The notes beneath the pieces were generated by a model that was not told the DNA's origin, searched no databases, and was given only the letters and a program-made list of their open reading frames with translations. Both the position numbers and the translations under genes were made by a program. DNA of 64,000 nt from Gossypium raimondii (lineage: Eukaryota > Streptophyta > Magnoliopsida > Malvales > Malvaceae). This document shows positions 1-11,284 of this stretch, one piece after another. Numbering within the stretch: the stretch's first letter is position 1; every line of letters starts with the position of its first letter. The DNA is taken from contig NC_068576.1 of NCBI RefSeq assembly GCF_025698545.1, positions 57,510,094 through 57,574,093 on the forward strand, read 5' to 3'.

Positions 1-195
1 AATAAAAGTTATTTTAAAAATAAAATGTGAAATTGATATTAATATAAAATTTTAACACGAATATTTTATGGCATAATTAATAATTCAATTTTAATATAAA
101 TATTCAATATGACTAAACAATTCAATAATATAAATAATATAAAATGTAAAATTTAATTTAATAATATAAATAGTAGATATAAATAAAATTATTAC

Positions 196-663
196 TATTT
201 ATGTTTAGTGATTTTTTGGATAATTTTGATTTTTATTTGAGAGTAAAGGTGAGAAGTAAAAGTTTAGGGAAAAATAAAAGTTTTGGGGAATAAAAGTTTG
301 AGGAAAGTAAATAGGGGGAGTAAAATTTTGGAGGGAAAATATTTAAAAAAAAATTGGAGGGGGGAGGGTTTGGGATAGATGGGAGGTGGGATGGGAAGAG
401 AATAAAAATTTTAGGGGAAAAGTGGGAGGGAGTAAAAATTTTGGGGGAAAATAAAAGGTTTTGAGGGTTTTGGGGAGTAAAATTTTGAGAAAAAATAAAT
501 GGGAGAGTAAAATTTTGGTGGGAAATAGATTTTGGGTAGATTGGGGGGTTGGGGAGGGGAGTAAAAGTTTTGGGGGAAAGTGGGAAGGAGTAAAAGTTTT
601 GAGGGAAAAGTAAAAATGTTTGGGAGTTTGGGGTAAAAATGTAAAATATTATAGTTTGATATT
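196..663 (+). repeat. cytosine-free, G-rich degenerate minisatellite
   Basis: No cytosine occurs on the + strand between C195 and C664, although G is abundant. The tract is built from degenerate units resembling gagtaaaattttgggg and holds many runs of three to six G. Positions 359-395 contain G-runs separated by loops of 1, 3 and 6 nt, a canonical G-quadruplex pattern. It looks like a diverged tandem repeat inside transposon-derived DNA. The proline/phenylalanine-rich reading frame on the minus strand here is a composition artefact. Confidence 0.8.
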
Positions 664-831
664 CGAATTATTCGAGTTATTCGAATTCGAAAACTCAACT
701 CGATTCGAACTCGAAATTCGAAAAAAAAAATTCGAGTTGATTCGAATAACTCGAATAACTTGATTCGTTTAACTCGAAATTCGAAATTTTTTTCGATTTT
801 TTCGAGTCGAATCGAGTTTTGCTCACCCCTA
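655..831. mobile_element. hAT-type nonautonomous element, 3' part
   Basis: The segment is packed with TTCGAG/CTCGAA motifs and ends in GCTCACCCCTA. Its reverse complement, TAGGGGTGAGC, resembles plant hAT terminal inverted repeats. The same style of end occurs at 18136-18745. The other end is not seen, so the copy is truncated, interrupted by the G-rich tract, or extends beyond the left edge. The family call is an inference from the terminus. Confidence 0.5.
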
Positions 832-839
832 GTTAGAAA

Positions 840-2428
840 GATGAAGTAAAGAAAGTTGGAATGAAAGTGTAAGATTATGATGAGAATGCTAAAGGAAGAG
901 AGAGAAAAAAAAGTGATGTTTTGGGGAAAAGAATTTAAGTTTGGTTTATTTTAATTTTAATATGAAATAATTAAATAAGATGTGATTAATATTATTGAAT
1001 TTAGCCGTGAAAGGTATGTTAGTATTGTAAAAAATGATAAAAGTGATGATTTAGTGATTAGTAAATTTTACGAAACTAAGGATTAAATTATAGAGGGTGA
1101 AATTTTATTTATTTATTTATTTGTCATAAATTGATAAGTGAATAGATGTAATATAGTAAAATTATTATAGAAATAACTAAATTGTAAACAAAGATAAGAT
1201 TTGATATGTGAAATAAACATTGTGATTAAAGGTTTAAATGAAATGAAAAGTGATATTGGCGTGTTTATAAAAGTAAATGCTGAATTTTCATGAATTTAGA
1301 GATTATACTGTAAAATGCTCAAAAAAGTATTATGTGTGCTAAAATAGTGAAATAAATAATTAAGAAAAGTGTTATATGAAAGTGAATTAAAATCTAAAGT
1401 ATTCATGTGATGAATTAATGTACAAAGAGAGGAGGTAGTGCATGTCGATATGAAATTCCAAGTGAATAAGTAATGTGATACAAAGTGATACATGTGCATG
1501 TTATATGAAAGTGAATGTGTGAAATGAAATTATTATGTATATGTTTATGTGATTTAAAATGAAAAAATAAAGTATTAAGTAAATAAATGCCTTAGTGAAC
1601 TCAAAGCATATATGATATGTGATAATGAAATGATTTTGGAGTTGAGAGAGGTTGGGGGTTCGGATGGGAAACGGGCTGGTGTTGTGAGGATTTGGAGGGG
1701 ATAAATGGGATATGAAATGTGTTTAATGGAATTTTGTTATTTGATTTCCGTTAAAGGCTAGGAGTTTGTTTTGACTTTAAGCTTAGCAATTTATTGAAAT
1801 TATTGAAACTCCTCTGAGAGTCACTAATGATTGGAAAAGTAATATGTGAAAGTCAATGTGTACGTGTAATAATACGTGAAAATAAAGATAAAAGTGAACA
1901 TGTGAATTAAGTGTTAAAAATATGTGAATGCAAAAGTTAATTAGTGGTAATATATGTTGAAATTAAGACCATAAGTTATAAAGTTAATTTAAATGATTTT
2001 ATGTTTGGAAAAAGAATTAAAAGTTTAAGTATATTAGTGAAAGAAATTACGTGAATAAATGTTATTAAAAAATTATTAAATTTATATATATAAATGGTAA
2101 GATTGAACTCAGTTAACTGAACTATTCACGTAGCTTAATGCATTTGTTTTAAACACGTAGGTGATAGATAAGTTTTGAAAAGAATCGAAGATTGCTACTT
2201 CACTTTGGACCACATCACTCCTCAATCATTTTGGTATATATATATTTATTGGACTTTAGTTTGACATGTACTTAGGTTTATTAGTAAAAAAAATGTGAAT
2301 TATGCATGAATAATAATGTTTTGTACTATAAGTTACTTCTATTATAATGAAATAAGAATATGTTTAAATGGTGAGTTTAGTGTTTCAGTGTAGCAGCTCT
2401 TCCTCGGGATTGGGTGAGGGGTGTTACA
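840..2428 (+). mobile_element. Ty3/gypsy-type LTR, 5'-incomplete fossil
   Basis: The cytosine-poor + strand and the end GGGTGAGGGGTGTTACA match the 3' end of the solo LTR at 19972-22599. No matching 5' terminus is visible, so the start is approximate. No internal coding region is attached. It is a broken remnant. Confidence 0.5.
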
Positions 2429-2526
2429 GTTTGAATCAAGCATTACTAAGCTTAAATTAAGCTCAAGCTACTTGAGCTCGGGTTGATAATTACTGAGTTG
2501 AGTTCGAAATGTTTTCGAGTCGAACT
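2429..2526. mobile_element. hAT-like repeat scrap between two LTRs
   Basis: About 100 bp with GAGCTC/AAGCTC and TTCGAGTCGAACT motifs, similar to the terminal part of the hAT-type elements at 655-831 and 18136-18745. A gypsy-type LTR begins immediately after it, which suggests a nested insertion. No coding content. Confidence 0.3.
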
Positions 2527-4850
2527 TGTAACGACCCAAAATCCGTGGGCACCGGAAAAATGTGTTATCGGGCCTCCGTCTTAGTAAACCGAGTTAGTAA
2601 ATAATTATTAGGAGTAATTAAAATTATGAGTCTGATAGTGTATTTAATTAGATTTTTTCATTTAGTGAATTTAGTCTAAGTAATAATAATTAGGAAAAAG
2701 GATTAAATAGAGTAAAGGGTAAAATATGAATTATAGATTAAAAGAAAAAATAAAAAGGACTAAATTGGCAATTATGCTAATTGGATAAATGAGGCAACAA
2801 TTGATGATAAAAATTTAAGATTTTATTGTTTTATTATATTAAATTATAATGTATACCATTATTTTATGGTTTCATATTAGATATTAATTATTAATGGATA
2901 TAATATTAAATAAACTAAATAGATGACAATTGTATGGTAAAGATTAAATAAAAGTGTAATAGTAATAATTATATAAGTATATTTGTAATAAAATAAACAT
3001 ATGCTTAAATAATAAGTAAAATATTTTTTATATAATATATTATTATTATTATTATTATTATTATTAGTTAAAATAAAAGGAATAAAGTAAAGTAAGTAAA
3101 TAAATAAAAGAAAAGAAACAAAAGAAGAATAGAAAAGAAGCAGAGAACGAAACGAAAACAGGGAAGAAAAGGAAAGAAAGAAGAAACGGAAAATTAGGGT
3201 TTTAAAGATTGAAATTTAATTGCTAAGTTTAATCAAGTCCTTTTCTTATAAATTTGATGTTTTGGAATCCTAGAGTGAAATACTCTTGGATTTAAGTTGA
3301 AATTTTGAAAGTTAATAGATTTTTAGTAGGGTTTATGTTGAAAAAAATGATGGAATTGAGGGTTTACTTTATAGAAATTTTGATTGGAATTGAATAAAGG
3401 ATTGAATTGTAAACTAAGCTATAAGTTTTGAGTTTTAGGGATTAAATTGAAATAAATTCGAAATTATGAAAATATGATAAAAATTAGATAGTTAAATGTG
3501 AGTTTGGCAAGAAATTGAGTAGAAAAGGGTATGAATTGAGAAAGAAAATATATAGGTTTAGTCAAGATTCAAATTTGAATTAAAGTAAAAGTTAGATAAA
3601 AATTTCAGTAATTAAATTGTGTTGTGCTAATGATTGTGAAATTAGTTTAATTGTTTATAGCTAATATCGAGCCTGAAGCATCGACCCAAAAAGGAAAAGA
3701 AAAGATCGTTGAGGATTAAATCCGATGAGAATTCTGGTTTGTATCACTACAATTCAAACTTTATCATTATTATGTGTTTAATTTACTAAGTATGTGTGGT
3801 AAGTATTTTAAGGTAAGTGTTTAGTAAAATGAAAATTTATGATTGGGTATTGAAAGTGAGACTTATACTGAACTGAATTATGGAATACTGAATATTGTTT
3901 TTGAGTACTGAATTGAATTGTGAAGGTACTGAATATTGTTATGTGTATTGCATTGAACTGTGAAATTACTGAAGTAATGAATTACTGCAATACTGTGAAA
4001 CTGATTGAAATAAGGAATTATAATTGATACTGAACTAAGATGGAAATTGTATTGAAAAGTGAATTAAATACCCTATTAACTAGTCGGGCTAGTCCGATAT
4101 AGTTGGCATGCCATAGGATATGGAATAGTATGATTTTTTGTCGGCTTACTGATCAGGCATTTATATGTCGACTACTGTTACTGTTACCGATTCGACACTT
4201 TATGTGTCGAATACTGTTACCATTACTGTTATAGATTCAGCACTTTGTGTGTTGAATATCATATCATATCGCCGCCACATCGACATCTTGTTTAGGTGTC
4301 AGTACCGTTAAGGTACAATGTGTAATCTTGGTGTGTTGGTTGGAATCGTGTATTCACGAGTCCGAGTCAAGTTAATAGGGCAAATGAAATAAATTTCTTG
4401 ATAAAACTAAATTTGAATGATATGACATATGTGAAAGGTGAGAATTGAAATAAAGAAATAAGAATGGTATATATAATCAAATGATAATATAAAAGATTGA
4501 ATTGCTCATTAAGTGATGATAATTGTAATGTAAAAGTATATGTGTGTGATTTAATGTATTTAAATATGAATTGAATTATAGTGATACCACTGAGTATATT
4601 CATACTCAACGTACGGTTGTTTCCGTGCGCAGATTGTAGAAGTCAAGCATCGAATCAAAGATCAAAGCCGACGACTTCAAAAAACTTTTGGTGACGTATA
4701 TTTTCTTTTGGTAATGTGGCATGTACATAGGATGTATATAAAGGTTATTACGTTTTGAATATAAATGGTTAAAAATGTTAGTAGTACAAGTCTAAGAATT
4801 ATAATGAAAGAAGTTTGTCCGTTTCAATTTAATTAGTACATTGCTACATT
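2527..4850 (+). mobile_element. Ty3/gypsy-type LTR, solo or truncated fossil
   Basis: It begins with TGTAACGACCCAAAATCCG, a typical plant gypsy-type LTR start. It is cytosine-poor on the + strand and contains hairpin modules near 4191-4257 and a segment with the motif CATACTCAACGTACGG near 4600. No internal gag-pol sequence follows. The right terminus was not identified and no target duplication of GAACT was found, so the end is approximate. It is an old, broken copy. Confidence 0.55.
3038..3067. repeat. (ATT)n microsatellite
   Basis: An uninterrupted run of TAT/ATT triplets lies inside the LTR at 2527-4850. Confidence 0.85.
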
Positions 4851-4853
4851 TAT

Positions 4854-4937
4854 AGAGTTATTAAATGAGAATAGTTTATTAAATTAAAATAGAGTTATTA
4901 AATGAGAATAGTTTATTAAATTAAAATAGAGTTATTA
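4854..4937. repeat. 37-bp tandem duplication
   Basis: Two identical 37-bp units lie at 4854-4890 and 4891-4927, followed by 10 bp of a third. The motif ATGAGAATAGTTT in each unit recurs inverted as AAACTATTCTCAT near 5095 and 5131, so an imperfect inverted repeat spans about 4860-5150. Confidence 0.85.
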
Positions 4938-6378
4938 CTTAATTAGAATTCTAAGTATCTTAATTATCACTTAACTAATATTAGATTTAATTAAAAATTA
5001 ATAGAAATACGTGTATGCCTTATTGAAAACCGAAGTAATAATAAAATTGATCACCCATAAACGTAACCCAAATAGAAAAAATAAATTATAATTATAAACT
5101 ATTCTCATCAAATTTAGTAAATTTTAAATAAACTATTCTCATCAAATTACCAAAATAATACATAAAATGCTAATTAATTTATACTTTTTAAATAGCTTTA
5201 CTTTAGGTAAAATATATTTACTTTAATAATAAAATAAAGGGCTTTTATGAGTAAAAATCATAGATTAAGAGCTTATTTAATTACAAAAATAGGTTGAGGG
5301 CTTGTTTATTAAATAAAAAAGTGAGTTGAAGGGGAATAAAAAACAATAATAAATAAGGAGGGCTTAGAAGGCAATTTGTCACATTTTAATTTTAGTGCGC
5401 CCCGCTGCAGCAATTCACTTTCAAAATCTGAAATGGCAAATTTTCATGTCAGGTCCTTGAAATTGCAGGTGGTCACATTTTAGTCCTTTGGCACCATTGG
5501 TGCTGCCAATCTCTTTGGCACTTTTGGTGCCGCCAATGTGATTGGCTTGATCAGGCTGTTGTCAGTTTTTTTTTCTGTTTTTTGTTTTTTTTGGGTATAT
5601 TTTAGTAAATAAAAAAAATTTATAATATTTTGGTAAATAAAAAAAGTTATAATATTTTGGTAAATAAAAAAGTTATAATATTTTGGTAAATAAAAAGTTA
5701 TAATATTTTGGTAAATTTTATTTTTTATATTATTTTGTAAAAATCCGACCAAAGTTCATTTATAAATTTGACATTTATCTAAATTGTTTAAATTGATATT
5801 ACGTTATATGTACATTAATTAACGTAAAATTTTCTTATTAATAAGTTTGACAGAGTTAACTATCAAAACTGTATTTACAAATTGCTATATAATTTGAAAA
5901 GTCGAGTGATTGATTTTAAGAGACCATCTTGATTAATGTCTAATTCATAGTATAGAAAATCTCACTTAAATTAAGAAAAGAATATTGAATGAAGCCATTC
6001 AGATTTTATTTTATTTTTCGTATTAATAGAGTGATTTTGTTTTGTTCTTAATTTTAGTAACATTAATAATATTTATTAATAAGAAAAAATTTAACAATAC
6101 AAATCATAATCGATGAGGAAAAATAGATCTGAAATGATAATTGGTTAAGGATAAATAATAAATTTATAAATTAACTTTAGTTAAACGTATAATTTAATTT
6201 ATATGTATAATTATATGAAATCAAAATTATACATTAACAGATAATTTTAATATTTATCCCTAATTAATAACTAATTATGAATTATGCACATGAAAGCTGG
6301 CTTATAGGTATAATTAATAATTATAACAAATTAAAATTTATGTATGAATGCACTAAAATTGAGCGGTAAATTTGATAT
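4938..6378. other. gene-free AT-rich spacer with simple repeats
   Basis: No coding exon is supported. The segment contains an AT-rich minisatellite at 5600-5720 and a short GC-richer patch near 5484-5566 with TTTGGCACC/GGTGCCGCC motifs that looks repeat-derived. The rest is diverged AT-rich DNA. Confidence 0.6.
5600..5720. repeat. about 26-bp AT-rich minisatellite
   Basis: Four to five imperfect copies of a unit like TTTTGGTAAATAAAAAGTTA follow one another. They differ mainly in the length of the A run, as expected from replication slippage. The minus-strand reading frame across it is low-complexity and is not a gene. Confidence 0.8.
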
Positions 6379-6388
6379 TTATCTCTAT

Positions 6389-7144
6389 GGGTAAACTACC
6401 AAAATAGTCACTTTTGTTTGCCTTAGGTTACATTTTAGTCACTTATGTTTGAAATGTTACGTTTTAGTCACTCACGTTAACGTGTTGTAACATTTTAGTC
6501 ACTGAGTAGTTAATTGTCGACAATGGTGTAACGGTAAGTTGATGTGGCACGTTAAATCATCATTTCAAATGAAATTTTTAGGTTAAATTCTACAATTGGT
6601 CCCTATATTTTTTCATTTTCAACAATTTAAAAAATTTCTTTTATGTTCTTCTAACTTTTTTTTTTCCATTCTCTTATACTTCTCCCTCTATTTTCCTCCC
6701 TTCTTCATTTCTTTTAACATAGTTTTTCTATGCTTTCCAGTTGTAACTAGTCCACAAGCTCGCCTTACTCGAAAAAATTAAATTGTTCAAAAAAATAAAA
6801 CATAAAATAACTATGTTGAAAGAAATGGAGAAGGGAAGAAAACAAAGGGAGAAAATAAGAGAATGGAAAAGAAAGAAAGTTAAAAAAAAATAAAAGAAAA
6901 AATTAAATTGCTCCAAACGAAAAAATATGGGGACCGATTGTATAAATTAACTTAGAATTTTTGTTTGAAATGATGATTTAACGTGTCACATCAGTTTACT
7001 GTTACACCGTTAACAGAAACTAACGGCTCAGTGACTAAAATGTTACAACGTGATAACATAAGTGACTAAAACATAACATTTCAAACATAAGTGACTAAAA
7101 TGTAACCTGTGCCAAACAAAAGTGACTATTTTAGTAGTTTACCC
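6389..7144. mobile_element. foldback MITE, Mutator-like
   Basis: This 756-bp element starts GGGTAAACTACC and ends in GTAGTTTACCC. It has long imperfect terminal inverted repeats of roughly 200 bp that share CAAAATAGTCACTTTTGTTTG, the repeated phrase TTTTAGTCACT, and AAATGATGATTTAACGTG on the complementary arm. It is flanked by identical 10-bp direct repeats TTATCTCTAT at 6379-6388 and 7145-7154, in line with the 9-11 bp target duplications of Mutator-like transposons. There is no transposase. It ends 119 bp before the GDSL esterase start codon. Confidence 0.85.
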
Positions 7145-7263
7145 TTATCTCTATTATAATATAATCAAATGGAAAGAATGGTATGGTCGCTGACTCAGAT
7201 CATAGCAGAAGGAAGGTAAGTGAGAGTGAGAGCATCCAAAATCAAATCCACGGAGAAGAAACA

Positions 7264-10238
7264 ATGAGACCAAACATAGTCTTATTTGGAGATTCAATTA
7301 CGCAAGAATCCTTCAGATCAGGCGGCTGGGGTGCTTCTCTCGCTGATACCTACTCTCGCAAGGTTCTTTTTTCATATTTTTTTTCAAGTATCACCCCTTT
7401 TCCCTCCTTTTACTCTTCTCCTCTCTATATGTTCTGATTTGCAGGCTGATGTTGTACTTCGTGGCTATGGCGGATACAACACCAGATGGGCTTTATTTTT
7501 GTTGCATCATCTCTTCCCTCTTGTAAAGCTCTTCTTCACTTTTTCTGTGAATATGCAAATGGCGTTGTTGATCTGTTAAACTTTAGAATTTTAGATTGTG
7601 CTTTTGAACTTTGTTTGATCTCTATAGTAAATGAGAAAATTTTACTGCTAGGCTATGGTTTTAGGTCATTATGTTCATAGATCGAAGACAGATTAGACGG
7701 TATGCTCAGCTCAATGCTGTGTATTTAGGGATCAAACGGTTCAGTTTGTAACATATTCCTTGTAGTCTCCCACTTCAGAAGAATGTTTCTACTGTATTGT
7801 TGTGGTTGGTTGATCTCGTTTTGCTTCCTTGTTCGAGATACAATCATTTCGTTAATGATAGTTAACCAACATTTGAATATCTTCTTTTGCTTGCTTTGTT
7901 TTATCCTGGGAAACTCTACTGTTATATTTTGTTTCTCGTGGCCTTCCCTCATCGTTTTTACACAGGATATTATATGCTGATCCCAGATTTATCTTTCTTG
8001 TCTCAGGGCTCAACTAAACCTCCAGTTGCTACCACGATTTTCCTTGGGGCTAATGATGCAGCTCTCGCAGGGAGAACCAGTGAAAGGCAGCACGTCCCTG
8101 TCGAAGAGTACAAGGAGAACCTTAGAAAAATCGTACGCCATTTGAAGGTTAATTTTTTCATCTCTTCACTATAATTTTTAAGCAACCAGCTTAGCAGGGC
8201 AGTCCACAATAGTCGTGTATTTCTTATAGCTTCAATTATTGCATAGGTTTTAGTAACGGACATCCCAAATCTAGAATCCATTCTGCATTATTTTAACAAA
8301 CATGCTTTCCATTCTGAGAATAAAACAGAAAATAAAGGAAGCTGCTAGTTAATCTGCATGGATAGTGATGATCTGTAGCAATGTTGTTGAGGCGTGAGCC
8401 TAGGCACTGCACTTTAGTGCCAAAACACAAAAGCTGCTTAGACCTTTTTGGGTGAGGCACATTGATTAGGTGCATGGTTATTGCAGCCAAGCATCTCCCT
8501 GTTTGGGTTGGGCTTGGCCAATTTTTACCAATCTTGAACATGTGAAAAGCTTTATTGGAGTTCCAAAGTTATATTTAAACTTAGTTAGTTTAATTTAACT
8601 GAGCTTTCAAACCAAGCTCAAGCTGCTAACAAGTTTGTAGAAAACCACAACAAAAATGGCATTGAGCTCACAAATGGTAGAGCTGTAGTCAATGAAAGCA
8701 CAAGTGGTAGAGCCACAGTGAGCAGACAATATTTAGGCTCACTTTTTGTGAATCCAGCATGTAGGTTCCTGTTCCTGGGTATTTTCATCATCTTCGTATT
8801 CTGATGGGAAAAGGTATTGAAATCTACCTCCTTTTCTTGTGTATGTACTTTTCACTTTATCATCATTGTCTCTCCACAGGAATGCTCTCCCACCATGCTT
8901 ATCGTGCTTATAACTCCACCACCTATAGATGAAGAAGGGCGCATGGAATACGCACGGTACAGGACATTATTTTCCTTCACACATCTTTACACATAACTAT
9001 AGGACTTTACCATCTTTTTTAATCTTTTTTGAGATTATGAAGGATCCTTTATGCATCTTTACACATTAACTACAATGCTGTTATCATCCCTTGCATCATC
9101 CCTACTTCTTTCTTTTACTTTGGTTGTCATGAACCTATCTTGCATGTACTATTATTTGTCTTGTACTAGATTCTTGAACACTGCTTTTAACTTTCAAAGC
9201 TGTACATCTGAGAATGAAACGTTGGGTATCCTTTGCCGTTGACAATCCAGTCATACCACATCTACCAAAATGCTCTTTTTTGCTTACCCAAGTCTCATTA
9301 CATTACCGTTATGACATTGGCAGTATCACTGGCAACATGAAACTTAATTACATCACCATTGTTAGTTTCCAACAGGCAAGCATGTTAGCTTCTCCGATAA
9401 CACTTGCATCAATTTTCTGCCATTTCCTCGACTAGGTGCTACCAAAAGTTTACAGCTTTGCAAAAACTTTGAAAGAGGAAAGGGAGAACGGAGAACCCAA
9501 ATAATGTTATATCCCTTCAGTTTTAAACATTCATGTGCCCTGAATATTCAGGAAGACAGACAAAATTGTGATAAGGACTTCTGTTATGATTATGAAACTG
9601 TTACTCCTAATTCTTAGTTCATCATAGCTCAGAAATAATTTTTAATTTGGTTTGACAGAGAAACTTATGGTGAGAAAGCAATGACATTGCCAGAACGAAC
9701 AAATGAAACTACAGGAGTATATGCAAAGGGGTGCATTGAACTAGCCGGAGAACTGGGTGTCCGATCCATCAATCTTTGGTCCAAGATGCAGGAAACAGAT
9801 GGTTGGCAGAAAAAATATCTAAGGTTTGTGCTATTCTAATCTTCTACATTTTAGAATCTTGCTACTATTCCATATCTAAAAATAAGATCCTTAGTGAAAG
9901 AAGAACTGCATACACAAATAATGGTTCACTAAATCTAAGTAGTTTCTTTTTTAGTTTCAACTTGACAAAACTGAATAAATTGTTGGGGTATTAAGCACAC
10001 CAAACCCTCGAGAAAAATGTTGCCTGTTACATTAACCACGAAACAAATGCATTTTGATATGTATTTCAGAGATGGGTTGCATTTGACAGCAGAAGGCAAT
10101 GCAGTAGTGTTCGAGGAAGTTGTGAAGGTTTTCAAGGAAGCATGGCTTGACGCCTCCGAAATGCCATATGATTTTCCTCACCACTCCGAAATTGATGGGA
10201 AGAACCCAGAGAAGGCTTTTCAGCAGAAATGCTTGTAG
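7264..10238 (+). CDS. GDSL esterase/lipase (isoamyl acetate esterase-like)
   Basis: Six exons join in phase: 7264-7362, 7445-7522, 8007-8147, 8880-8956, 9659-9823 and 10070-10238, giving 242 residues. SGNH-hydrolase blocks are clear: GDSIT with nucleophile Ser11, a glycine near residue 40 in RGYGGYNT, GAND with Asn75, and DGLHLT with Asp188 and His191. The family hydrolyses short acyl or acetyl esters; the natural substrate of this clade is unknown to me. There is no signal peptide, unlike the long secreted plant GDSL lipases, so it is probably cytosolic. The ATG at 7264 is chosen because family members start at the MRP-IVLFGDSIT segment. An in-frame ATG at 7183 would add 27 polar residues. 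A foldback MITE ends 119 bp upstream. It resembles Arabidopsis At5g62930, from memory. Confidence 0.93.
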
Positions 10239-11284
10239 TTTCCTTCACTTTTTTTGCTTCATTTATTAAAACCACATTATTCTAAGGGTTTTACATATGT
10301 TCATGAAAAATAATTACAAATGTTACATTATTTTTGAAATCCAAGTCTTCAATATTTGTATTATGACTTGAAAACCAGTTGTTAGAATGTTAGTGCCTTC
10401 AAAGCTAACACATCTAAGCTTTTTTCTTTCCTTTCTGTCATATGGTATTTAAACTTGTTCTTAGTTAATAGGAATGACAATAATGTAAATTAAAGCAGGT
10501 AATGTAAGAGTTTAAGACGAATGGGATGCGTTAGTATTGAGTCCGAGTCTATGTCTGACCGTCATTAAGTATTTAATACAGCTATTAATTGCATCTATTT
10601 TTTGTAATGAGAATTAACAAAATGGCCTTAATTGCGTTTTTTGATATTTTCAACTCCTAAATTAAATTCTAGTTCATGTTCTTTTGCTATACCTCGTCCA
10701 ACAAAAAAAAGTTCCACCTTTTACAGGCTTTCTACATGTTTTTGAGAAATTATTACAACATGCAAGATTGGTTAAGAAATGAAAAGTGAAATTTGTAAAT
10801 ATATTTCTTTATTTCCACCTTCTTTCATCAGTTTACAAATAGGATCCAAACTGGGGATTGTTCATCTACAAGTGTCTAGAGCAAATTTACCACCAACATA
10901 TGGGAACCATCTTTACTGCAAAGAAAGAAAATGTAAAAAGGTTACAAAAGAATATATTAAAAGGTCATTAATTGTTTTAGTATTAATTCAAGTCTCCCAA
11001 CACTTTGCGTTACTGTTTACCTGATTTTTCCCTTTCAATGTAGTCTTTTTTGTAATAAAATTTTCATATTAGGGGCCAAAGGATATGAACCAGCCAGCCA
11101 ATCAGCAACTGCCATGTACCCAATTGGAGCATATAGGGTATATAGTAAACAAGGGCACTGTAATATAATGTGAAAGCAAATGTTGACCGTGGGATTAAGC
11201 CTTAACCAACGGCCAAGATCAAAGAACATAGTTAATGCCCTCCCTTATTTCTCACCTTATTAAGGAACTCAAAGCTGACAAGAC
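10239..11284. other. intergenic: GDSL 3' end and MYB promoter
   Basis: AT-rich spacer with no supported exon. The first few hundred bases should hold the 3' UTR of the esterase. A TATA-like TATATAG at 11139-11145, preceded by CCAATTGG near 11119, lies about 140 bp before the MYB start codon. Confidence 0.5.
11139..11145 (+). promoter_or_regulatory. TATA-like box of the MYB gene
   Basis: TATATAG sits in the sequence GGGTATATAGTAAAC, 146 bp upstream of the ATG at 11285. The spacing suits a short 5' leader. Assigned by motif and distance only. Confidence 0.35.

Noticed and set aside
411-698. Minus-strand proline/phenylalanine-rich reading frame
   Set aside because: It is the complement of the cytosine-free G-rich repeat; composition explains the open frame.
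1296-1499. Minus-strand small frame
   Set aside because: Lies in an LTR remnant and is low-complexity His/Tyr/Phe-rich sequence.
5480-5752. Minus-strand frame with YQNIITF repeats
   Set aside because: It translates an AT minisatellite; no start context, splice partners or domain.
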